From Bacteroidales bacterium (GTDB taxonomy: Bacteria; Bacteroidota; Bacteroidia; Bacteroidales; Muribaculaceae), in the NCBI GenBank assembly GCA_019416285.1, contig DXXM01000024.1, forward strand, positions 1-49,212: DNA of 49,212 nt, read 5' to 3'. Positions within the stretch are counted from its first letter, which is position 1. Every line of letters begins with the position of its first letter. The notes beneath the pieces are model-generated. The model was not told the DNA's origin, did no database searches, and saw nothing but the letters and a program-made list of their open reading frames with translations. Shown here piece by piece: positions 6,577 through 14,587 of the stretch. The position numbers were made by a program, and so were the translations under genes.

Positions 6577-9321
6577 ATGAAACGAATCGGCATATTCCTG
6601 CTGACCATAGTGTCACTGCTCATATTCTCCTCATGCCGGGAGAGCAAAACGTATCGCATCGGTGTGTCGCAGTGCAGCCAGGATGACTGGCGCTCGAAGA
6701 TGAACGACGAAATCAACCGCGAGATAATGTTTCACCCAGAGGCAAGCGTGGAGATACGCTCGGCCGACGACAGCAACGAAAAGCAGATTGCCGACATCAG
6801 ATATTTCAAGGACAACGGTTTCGACATCATAATCGCCGCGCCAAACGAAGCCGACGCCATCACGCCCGTTATTAAGGAGGTGTATGAGTCAGGCACACCG
6901 GTAATAATCTTCGACAGAAACATCAACGGCGACAGCTACACGGCCTATCAGGGTGTCGACAATTTTGAAATCGGCAAATCGGCCGCCCACTACGGGCGCC
7001 ACCTCGTCGGCGACGGCGGCAAGGTGATAGAAATCTACGGACTCCCCGGCTCCACGCCCGCCATAGAGCGTCATGAGGGATTCGTAAAGGGAGCGGAAAG
7101 CGAGGGGCTCGACATTGTGGCCACCGCTTTCGGTAACTGGAACTATGAGGACGCCGCGTCGGTATGCGACTCGCTGTTTGCCGTCCATCCTGACATCGAT
7201 ATGGTCTATGCCCACAATGACCGCATGGCCATCGCCGCCTCAGCTATGGCAAAGAAACATGGCCTGAAAATAAAGACAATAGGCATAGACGCCGCTCCCG
7301 AAATCGGCATAAAGGCAGTAGCCGACACTATAATCGACGCGACTTTCCTTTACCCCACCGAGGGCCACCGGCTCATACGCACAGCCCTCGCCATACTCAA
7401 GGGTCAGCCTTACGAAAGAATCGCACGCCTGCCTCTCGCCTCGCCCGTCGACATCACCAATGCCGACATCCTGCTGCTTCAGAACGAATCATTGCGCGAG
7501 GAATCTGCCAAAATAAAGGTGCTCAAAAGCCAGGTGGATGATTTCTGGAGTCAGCACTCCGCTCAGACATCGCTCTTCTATGCCACAATAGCAATCGTGG
7601 TGCTTCTGCTGGGTGTGCTCTTCCTCGTGTTGCGCACTTTCTGGCAGCGCCAGCGCCATCAGAGGCAGCTAATGGAGCAGAACCGCCTGCTAGAAGAGCA
7701 GCGCGACACACAGAAGGCGCTCAACGAGCAGCTTGAGGCGGCCACACAGTCAAAACTGATATTCTTCACCAACGTGTCGCACGACCTGCGCACTCCCCTC
7801 ACTCTGATAGCCGAGCCGGTAGAGCAGCTTGCCGCCGCCGACAATCTCACCCTGCAGCAGCAGACGTTCATAAAGATTGCCAACAAGAACGTCAGAATAC
7901 TCCGGCGCCTTATAAATCAGATACTTGATTTCCGGAAATACGAAAACGGAAAGCTCGACACGAATCCTACCGAGGCCAATTTCGGCGCCCTCGTCAATGA
8001 CTGGGCAGAGGCTTTCCACGCGATAGCGCGCAAACGCGACATAAAGCTCACGGTGGACATAGCTCTCCCCGAGGGATTCACACTGGCGATAGATACGGAG
8101 AAAATCGAGCGTGTGTTTTTCAATCTGATGTCAAATGCGTTCAAATATACTCCCGACAACGGCAAAATCAGATTTTCGGCAACGTGCGAGCATGACGACG
8201 AGCTCATATTTTCCGTGGAGGACAGCGGCAAAGGCATCCCGGCTGAGGATATAGGCAATATCTTCGACCGTTTCTATCAGGTCGACAAGATACATCCGCA
8301 GGGCTCCGGTATAGGACTCTCCCTCGCTAAAGCCTTCGTGGAACTTCACGGAGGAAGCATCAGGGTCGAGAGTCAGATAAATGTCGGGAGCAAGTTCACG
8401 GTCAAAATCCCTGTAAGACATGTGGCCGAAACGCAGATACCCGCTGCGCCGACGTCTGTGACGCAGAAGGATGTGGAGGTTGAGCTCGGCGACATCGAGC
8501 CCGAACTCAGGAAAGAGGATACCGACAAGCCTCTTCTGCTCGTGGTCGACGACAATGAGGACATCCGCAAGATGCTCGGCGAGCTCCTTGCCGACGAATA
8601 TACACTGATATTCGCCACAAACGGCCGGGAGGGACTGCGCATGGCCGCTAAATATGTACCCGATCTGATTGTCTGCGACGTGATGATGCCAGTGATGGAC
8701 GGTCTTGAGTGCTGTCGTAAAATCAAGGAGGAGATTTCGACCTCCCACATCCCCGTGCTACTTCTCACCGCCTGCTCGATGGACGAGCAGAGGGCGCAGG
8801 GCTACGAAAGCGGAGCCGACGGTTATGTGGCGAAGCCATTCAACACCGCGGTGCTGAAATCGCGCTGCCGCAACCTGATAGAAAACCGCAGGCGCATCAA
8901 AAACCTGTGGACCGGCTCTGACCCGCTCCTTTCCGCGAAGCCGCAGGAAAGCGCGAAGGCTCCGGTCAGACCAACGGCAAACGCCGATGTAGAAAATGAA
9001 TTCTACTCGCGCTTCCTCGACATCGTTTCGGCCGAGATGGGCAATCCTGACCTCAACATTGACCAGCTGGCATCGCGTATGGGACTCGGGCGCTCGCAAT
9101 TTTACCGCAAGATAAAGGCCCTGACAAACTATACGCCTGTAGAGCTGCTGCGCAATCTCCGGCTTAAACGCTCGCGCGACATGCTCACCACCACGCAGAA
9201 ATCAATCAGCGAGATTGCCTACGAGGTCGGTTTCTCCACTCCGGCCTACTTCACGCGGTGTTACAAGGACTATTTCGGCGAGACTCCGTCGGAACTCCGC
9301 GAGCGCATAGCGGCGGTGTAG
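6577..9321 (+). CDS. hybrid two-component system (HTCS) with sugar-binding sensor, BT1754-like
   Basis: 914 residues joining a sensor kinase and a transcription factor. After a signal/anchor (MKRIGIFLLTIVSLLIFSSC) comes a periplasmic-binding-protein (LacI/ribose-type) domain, about 25-310, starting YRIGVSQCSQDDWR. One membrane helix follows at about 333-355, then HisKA with phospho-acceptor His of VSHDLRTPL (about 402), HATPase_c with DSGKGIP and GSGIGLSLA, a receiver domain with phospho-acceptor Asp of CDVMMP (about 701), and an AraC-type double helix-turn-helix (about 808-910). Its direct-binding sensor domain rather than a propeller is the architecture of B. thetaiotaomicron BT1754, which senses fructose. 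Set between GH32 and susC, it probably activates both flanking units in response to fructose. Confidence 0.92.
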   Translation: MKRIGIFLLTIVSLLIFSSCRESKTYRIGVSQCSQDDWRSKMNDEINREIMFHPEASVEIRSADDSNEKQIADIRYFKDNGFDIIIAAPNEADAITPVIKEVYESGTPVIIFDRNINGDSYTAYQGVDNFEIGKSAAHYGRHLVGDGGKVIEIYGLPGSTPAIERHEGFVKGAESEGLDIVATAFGNWNYEDAASVCDSLFAVHPDIDMVYAHNDRMAIAASAMAKKHGLKIKTIGIDAAPEIGIKAVADTIIDATFLYPTEGHRLIRTALAILKGQPYERIARLPLASPVDITNADILLLQNESLREESAKIKVLKSQVDDFWSQHSAQTSLFYATIAIVVLLLGVLFLVLRTFWQRQRHQRQLMEQNRLLEEQRDTQKALNEQLEAATQSKLIFFTNVSHDLRTPLTLIAEPVEQLAAADNLTLQQQTFIKIANKNVRILRRLINQILDFRKYENGKLDTNPTEANFGALVNDWAEAFHAIARKRDIKLTVDIALPEGFTLAIDTEKIERVFFNLMSNAFKYTPDNGKIRFSATCEHDDELIFSVEDSGKGIPAEDIGNIFDRFYQVDKIHPQGSGIGLSLAKAFVELHGGSIRVESQINVGSKFTVKIPVRHVAETQIPAAPTSVTQKDVEVELGDIEPELRKEDTDKPLLLVVDDNEDIRKMLGELLADEYTLIFATNGREGLRMAAKYVPDLIVCDVMMPVMDGLECCRKIKEEISTSHIPVLLLTACSMDEQRAQGYESGADGYVAKPFNTAVLKSRCRNLIENRRRIKNLWTGSDPLLSAKPQESAKAPVRPTANADVENEFYSRFLDIVSAEMGNPDLNIDQLASRMGLGRSQFYRKIKALTNYTPVELLRNLRLKRSRDMLTTTQKSISEIAYEVGFSTPAYFTRCYKDYFGETPSELRERIAAV

Positions 9322-9380
9322 CTACAAAAACCGGTGCGATAAGGACTTAAAAGGACACTATGTCAGCACACAATAGTAAA

Positions 9381-9437
9381 AATGTTGCGTTATCTATTAA
9401 AAATTCGTCCATGACCGATTTTTCATAGCCGATGCAA
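9381..9437. promoter_or_regulatory. candidate HTCS operator upstream of fructan susC
   Basis: AATGTTGC at 9381-9388, TGACCGATTTTTCATA at 9412-9427 and GCAACAT near 9434-9440 (inverse of ATGTTGC) lie 30 to 90 bases before the susC -7 element. They share strings in order with 6454-6501. The region 9322-9475 holds no gene. Confidence 0.4.
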
Positions 9438-9470
9438 CATGCGTGAAAGACGTAACGGTATAATCTCTGA

Positions 9471-9478
9471 TAACTTTG
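9471..9478 (+). promoter_or_regulatory. -7 element for fructan susCD
   Basis: TAACTTTG matches TAnnTTTG and lies 31 bases before ATG 9509. Because it overlaps the upstream alternative start at 9476, the ATG at 9509 (MKKSILLTLL) is the credible start. Confidence 0.65.
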
Positions 9479-9508
9479 CCTCAGAAATTTTTACCAATCA
9501 TAATAGAC

Positions 9509-12500
9509 ATGAAAAAATCAATCCTGCTGACGCTTCTCCTGCTGCTCGCGGCGACGGGCGTCCACGCGCAAAACATCACAGTGCATGGGACGGTCCTCTC
9601 AAAGACCGATGACGAACCACTGATAGGTGCGTCAGTCTTTTCCGAGACTACCAAATCAGGCGCCGCCACCGACATCGACGGCAAATTCACACTCTCAGTG
9701 CCGGAAGGCTCCAAACTCACCATATCCTACGTCGGTTATGTCACGACCACAGTCGAAGCCGCCGCAGAACTCACCGTCTATCTGCGGGAGGACAGCGAGA
9801 TCCTCGACGAAGTAGTGGTGGTGGGCTACTCTTCGGAAAAGAAATCCGACCTCACGGGTTCGGTATCGGTAGTCAAGATGAAAGATGTGTCAGACACCCC
9901 GACGGGCAATGTCATCCAGGCCCTTCAGGGACGTGTGGCAGGTATGAACATCACAACCGATGGCACACCCGGCGGACTCAGCACCGGCACTTCCATCCGC
10001 GGTGCGTCCTCATTCCGCGGCGAGGCAAACGGCCCTCTCTATGTGATTGACGGAGTGATGACCCGCGAGAACCCCGGCACCATCCTCAACAGCAACGACG
10101 TGGAGTCAATCCAGGTGCTCAAGGACGCGGCTTCTGCCTCAATCTACGGCGCACAGGCCGCTAACGGTGTAATCGTCATCACGACCAAGCGCGCAAAGAA
10201 AGGTGAATGTCGCGTGACATTCGACGCCACCCTCACCCTACAGACCTATCAGAGCGGCCTCGACATGCTCAACGCCGACCAGTGGGGCGAAGTCTACTGG
10301 TCAGCCTACCGATATTCCTACGGCACCACCCCCTCGTCGGAACTCTACGGCAACGGCGCCACTCCGAAGCTCCAGCCCTATACCAATCTCAACGGCGTGA
10401 CCGTCAATCCCCGCAACACCGACTGGGAAAAGGAAATCCACCGCACGGCACTCATGCAGACCTACAGCGTAGGTCTCTCGAAAGGTGACGAAAACGGCAC
10501 CTCATCGCTCTCGCTGAGCTGGCTCGACCACGACGGCATAATCAAGGGCTCGGATTTTCAGAAAGCCAATGCCCGCTTCAGCTCCGACTACGGTTTCATC
10601 AACAACCGTCTGCGCGCCGGCGGCAATGTGACCGTCAACTGGTGGCGCCAGCACAACGCTCCCGGCGGGGCTGAGGAAAATGCCATCAAGATGCACCCCG
10701 CCCGCACGGTCTATGACTCCGAAGGCAATTTCAACGACCAGGTGGCTTTCGGCCTCAACGACACCCCTAACATCATGCGACAGATTGAGGAAGAGGGCAC
10801 AAACAAACACGAATACTGGCGTGTGTTCGGCAACGCCTACCTCTCGGTCGAGCCGATAAAGAACCTCATCATCAAGACCAACTTCGGTATCAACTACCAT
10901 AACGGCACCGACAAGACATTCCCCCCCGCCAATCTCCGCGACAAGACCAACAACCTCTATCAGTATTCGAGCAAGACCACTGACTGGGTGTGGACCAACA
11001 CCACGCAATACAACGCCGACTTCGGTCGCAACTCCATAATGGCCCTTGTAGGTGTCGAGGCCAAACGCAACCATTTCGAGGACCTGTTCGGCGAAGGCAA
11101 GGGGCTTGAAATCGAGGATCCCAACTATCTCTACCTCGGCAACGTCACCGCCAACAAGAACACCGGTTCCAGCGCCTCGAACTACTCGATGTTCTCCGTG
11201 TTCGGGAAACTCAACTACGCATGGGACAACCGCTACCTCATCTCCTTCACCCTGCGCCGCGACGCATCATCGCGTCTGTCGACACAGCACAACTACGACT
11301 GGTTCCCCTCCGTGTCCGCCGGATGGCGCATCTCGCAGGAGCGTTTCATGGAAAGCACCCGCACCTGGCTAAGTGACCTCAAAATCCGCGCCGCCTACGG
11401 TGTGAACGGCAACGACATCATAGCCAACGACGCCTTCTATGCCAAATATGCCATGGATCTCGACCGCGCGGCCTACGCAATCGGTGGCGGCAACACACTC
11501 TCGCCAGGCGCGCTCCGCTCACGAAGCACCAACCCCGACCTCACATGGGAAAAGACATATCAGACCAACGTCGGTTTCGACGCCTCGCTACTCAACAGCA
11601 GACTCAACCTCTCGTTTGACTACTTCCACAAGAAAACCAACGACATGCTCGTCGAGAAACCATACATCGCCACTATCGGCGAGGGCGGCTACTGCTGGTA
11701 CAACGGCGGCTCGATGGTCAACAAGGGCGTTGAAATCACAGCCGAATGGCGCCAGTCGCTCAACAAGGATTTCAGCTACAGCGTGGGCCTCAACGTCACA
11801 GCCATGAAAAACGAGGTGACCGACCTCATGAAAGACATCTACTACACCTGGGGCGGCGGCAACGGCATCGACAAGAGCATTGTCGGACAGTCTCTCGGCT
11901 CCTGGATGGGCTACAGGACAGACGGAGTGTTCCGCACACAGGAGGAGGTCGACGCCTACCGTGAGAAATACAAGGTGAGCTTCGGAAATCCGGCAGTGGG
12001 ACGTGTGCGCTACGTCGACACCAACGGCGACGGTGAAATCAATGACCGCGACCGCACATGGCTGGGCACAGACCTCCCAAAAGCACAGTTCGGCCTCACA
12101 CTCGGCGCAAACTGGAAAAACTTTGACCTGAGCCTCTTCTTCAACAGCATAATCCGCGACGCCTGGAACAATTCCAAGTTCTACACCGACTTCTTCCCCC
12201 TCTGGACCGGCAACCACGGCACACAGCTTCTCAGCGCCGCAAACGCCTACGAGAAGTATCTCCAGACCGGCTACTATGCCTCGGATGTCCCCGCTCCGTC
12301 TGTCGACAACTCCAACAACGAGAACGAAAGTTCAGAATACTTTATCGAGGACGGTTCCTTCGTGCGCCTGAAAACCCTCTCCCTCGGCTACACTCTTCCG
12401 AAAGGGATTCAGAACAAGCTCAGCCTGAAAAACGCCCGCATCTATTTCCAGGCACAGAACCTCTTCACCATCACCAACTATAGCGGTGCTGATCCAGAAG

Positions 12501-12562
12501 GTCTCGGCTATCCCTACGCCCTCCCCCGCCAGTACACATTCGGAATCCAGTTCGGTTTCTAA
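9509..12562 (+). CDS. SusC-like TonB-dependent transporter (fructan PUL)
   Basis: 1017 residues from ATG 9509. A signal peptide (MKKSILLTLLLLLAATGVHAQ) is followed by a CarboxypepD_reg-like domain (VHGTVLSKTDDEPLIGASV...), the family hallmark LDEVVVVGYS, a plug domain (TGSVSVVKMKDVSD... to GVIVITTKRAK) and a 22-strand-type barrel ending in an aromatic C-terminus (TFGIQFGF). It sits in the outer membrane and, energised by TonB, imports oligosaccharides handed over by its SusD partner encoded 26 bases downstream. Substrate is inferred as fructo-oligosaccharide from the adjacent GH32, fructokinase and fructose-type sensor. Shared upstream motifs suggest control by the sensor gene just before it. 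Confidence 0.93.
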   Translation: MKKSILLTLLLLLAATGVHAQNITVHGTVLSKTDDEPLIGASVFSETTKSGAATDIDGKFTLSVPEGSKLTISYVGYVTTTVEAAAELTVYLREDSEILDEVVVVGYSSEKKSDLTGSVSVVKMKDVSDTPTGNVIQALQGRVAGMNITTDGTPGGLSTGTSIRGASSFRGEANGPLYVIDGVMTRENPGTILNSNDVESIQVLKDAASASIYGAQAANGVIVITTKRAKKGECRVTFDATLTLQTYQSGLDMLNADQWGEVYWSAYRYSYGTTPSSELYGNGATPKLQPYTNLNGVTVNPRNTDWEKEIHRTALMQTYSVGLSKGDENGTSSLSLSWLDHDGIIKGSDFQKANARFSSDYGFINNRLRAGGNVTVNWWRQHNAPGGAEENAIKMHPARTVYDSEGNFNDQVAFGLNDTPNIMRQIEEEGTNKHEYWRVFGNAYLSVEPIKNLIIKTNFGINYHNGTDKTFPPANLRDKTNNLYQYSSKTTDWVWTNTTQYNADFGRNSIMALVGVEAKRNHFEDLFGEGKGLEIEDPNYLYLGNVTANKNTGSSASNYSMFSVFGKLNYAWDNRYLISFTLRRDASSRLSTQHNYDWFPSVSAGWRISQERFMESTRTWLSDLKIRAAYGVNGNDIIANDAFYAKYAMDLDRAAYAIGGGNTLSPGALRSRSTNPDLTWEKTYQTNVGFDASLLNSRLNLSFDYFHKKTNDMLVEKPYIATIGEGGYCWYNGGSMVNKGVEITAEWRQSLNKDFSYSVGLNVTAMKNEVTDLMKDIYYTWGGGNGIDKSIVGQSLGSWMGYRTDGVFRTQEEVDAYREKYKVSFGNPAVGRVRYVDTNGDGEINDRDRTWLGTDLPKAQFGLTLGANWKNFDLSLFFNSIIRDAWNNSKFYTDFFPLWTGNHGTQLLSAANAYEKYLQTGYYASDVPAPSVDNSNNENESSEYFIEDGSFVRLKTLSLGYTLPKGIQNKLSLKNARIYFQAQNLFTITNYSGADPEGLGYPYALPRQYTFGIQFGF

Positions 12563-12588
12563 CCTCACAATCTTAACTCCCGACCAAA

Positions 12589-14358
12589 ATGAAACTCAAA
12601 AATATAATGGGCGCTGCACTCATCGGCCTATCATTATGCGCATGCAGCGACGATTTCCTTGAAAACAAGCCCCAGGGACCGCTCTCGGAAGGCAATATGA
12701 ACGACCCCGAGGCCGTAGACCTCCTTGTCAACGGCGCATACGCTACATTCGGATGCCGCTATGCCGACTCCAACGACCCGCACTGGTTTCCGGTGACAAA
12801 CTGGAGCTACGGCGAAGTCCGCGCCGACAATGCCTACAAGGGTGGTGGCGGCGAGACAGACGCCTGGGAAATCCACGACATGGAGACAGCCAAAATCCAG
12901 CCCAACAACGGTTTTCTCGACGGCAAATGGTTCAACGTGTACTGCGGTATATCGCGCTGCAACTCCGCAATCCGCGCGCTCAACAAGGTTGACGAGAATA
13001 TCATCCCGGAAAAGGCCACCAGAATAGCCGAAGTGCGCGTAATCCGCGACCACTGGTATTTCGAACTCGTGCGTCTCTTCAACCGTATTCCCTACATGGA
13101 CATCGACCTTCCCGAAAATGAATACACTAAGGTCAGAAACGACGAATTTACCCGCGAGGAGCATCTCGCCCGCATAGCGGCCGACCTCCTCGAAGCAGCG
13201 GAGAATCTACCGGACACACAGGCCGAGACAGGACGCATCAACCGCCGCATAGCCCTCGCCTACGCCGCAAAAATCAAACTCTATCAGGCATACGAGCAGG
13301 ACCCGCAGACAAATGCGGTGGTCAACATAGACAAAAACATTCTCCGCGAGGTCGTGGACCTCATCGACCGCGTGGACGGCTACGACCTTCTCGGCGATTT
13401 CCAGCAGCTCGACCTTCTCGAATATGAAAACGGTCCGGAATCCGTGTTTGCAATCCAGTTTTCAAAGGACGACGGTTCAAGCGGAGTGGGACGCATCAAC
13501 TGGAGCATGCTTCTCAACTCGATGACAGGCCCCGGCTGCCCCTGGCAGGGCGACGGATTCTTCCTCCCCTCGCAGGACCTCATCAACGCCTATCAGACCG
13601 ATGCCGACGGCCTGCCTATCTTCGACTATCAGAGCCGACCCGACTACGGCGAGGTAGTGTTTGACGCCAACGGCGCCTATTCGCTCGGAAATGTCGACGG
13701 CAATGTCGACCCGCGCCTCGATTTTGTGACAGGACGCCCGACCATCCGCTACAAGACATATACCGAAAAGCCTTGCGGACTGTGGGTGCGCAACAGCGAC
13801 GCCTATGGCTACAACAATACCAAGCGCTTCTGGCTCTCACCCGAATCACCTGACGCCACACAGGGATGGCCCTGGGGAGCATCGGCCCTCAACTGGCAGA
13901 TTATCCGCTATGCCGACCTGCTTCTCTACAAGGCCGAGGCCCTGATTGAAATCGGCGGCGAGGGACTTGAGGAAGCCCGCACACTCATCAACCGCGTGCG
14001 CAGCCGTGCCATGAACAGCAACTATGTCAAGGATTTCTACAATCCGACAAAGGATGCCGCCAACTACAAAATCGGCCTTTATCCCGCATCGGGCTGGACT
14101 CAGGACTATGCCCGCAAAGCGCTCCGCACCGAGATGCGTCTTGAAAAGGCAATGGAGGGTGAACGCTTCTTCGACCTCGTGCGCTGGGGCATAGCCAAGG
14201 AGACAATGAACAATTACTTCGCCGCCGAAAAGGACAAGCGCATCTACTATCAGAACGCATCATTCGAGACAGGTGAGGAATATTTCCCCGTCCCGGTAGC
14301 ACAATACAACTTCTCCGGCGGCATCTATGTCCAGAACCCCGGCTACCCCTCGTTCTGA
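12589..14358 (+). CDS. SusD-like glycan-binding lipoprotein (fructan PUL)
   Basis: 589 residues. A lipoprotein signal ends in SLCAC with the lipidated Cys near residue 19, so the mature protein is anchored at the cell surface as lid of the SusC partner. The N-terminal SusD-like region (FLENKPQGPLSEGNMNDPEAVDLLVNG...) and the C-terminal RagB/SusD signature (RTEMRLEKAMEGERFFDLVRWG and EYFPVPVAQ) are both clear. Motifs around YKGGGGETDAWEIHDM resemble the levan-binding SusD branch, but this is recollection, not alignment. It forms an operon with the susC gene and ends at a bidirectional terminator. No SusE/F-type surface protein follows, unlike the B. thetaiotaomicron levan locus. Confidence 0.92.
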   Translation: MKLKNIMGAALIGLSLCACSDDFLENKPQGPLSEGNMNDPEAVDLLVNGAYATFGCRYADSNDPHWFPVTNWSYGEVRADNAYKGGGGETDAWEIHDMETAKIQPNNGFLDGKWFNVYCGISRCNSAIRALNKVDENIIPEKATRIAEVRVIRDHWYFELVRLFNRIPYMDIDLPENEYTKVRNDEFTREEHLARIAADLLEAAENLPDTQAETGRINRRIALAYAAKIKLYQAYEQDPQTNAVVNIDKNILREVVDLIDRVDGYDLLGDFQQLDLLEYENGPESVFAIQFSKDDGSSGVGRINWSMLLNSMTGPGCPWQGDGFFLPSQDLINAYQTDADGLPIFDYQSRPDYGEVVFDANGAYSLGNVDGNVDPRLDFVTGRPTIRYKTYTEKPCGLWVRNSDAYGYNNTKRFWLSPESPDATQGWPWGASALNWQIIRYADLLLYKAEALIEIGGEGLEEARTLINRVRSRAMNSNYVKDFYNPTKDAANYKIGLYPASGWTQDYARKALRTEMRLEKAMEGERFFDLVRWGIAKETMNNYFAAEKDKRIYYQNASFETGEEYFPVPVAQYNFSGGIYVQNPGYPSF

Positions 14359-14434
14359 ACCGACAGTACAAATCAAAAAACGATTTCGCATAGTAACAAT
14401 AAGTTTTTCTAAGGTAAAAGATTCAAAAGGTGAT

Positions 14435-14482
14435 AAAAAACGGTGGAGGGATGGTCGGCAAGACCGTCTCTCCACCAATTTT
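14435..14482. terminator. bidirectional terminator between fructan susD and GH97
   Basis: GGTGGAG (14442-14448) pairs with CTCCACC (14470-14476), with an inner GGTC/GACC helix. The plus strand continues AATTTT, while the minus strand continues GTTTTTTATC. It therefore serves both the susCD transcript and the convergent GH97 gene. Confidence 0.75.
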
Positions 14483-14507
14483 GGAAGCTAATCAGGAAAT
14501 CAGAAAT

Positions 14508-14575
14508 AGTAATATAATCTGTAATATGTGTCGATAATGTAATCCGTATAATATAGGTCGGTAATATTATCGGGA
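14508..14575. repeat. imperfect AT-rich tandem repeats
   Basis: Two related units of about 28 bases can be aligned (TATAATCTGTAATATGTGTCGATAA and a variant ending GGTCGGTAA), followed by a partial third unit. They lie between the terminator and the GH97 stop codon. No function is evident. Confidence 0.3.
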
Positions 14576-14587
14576 GTGACGCCGGAA

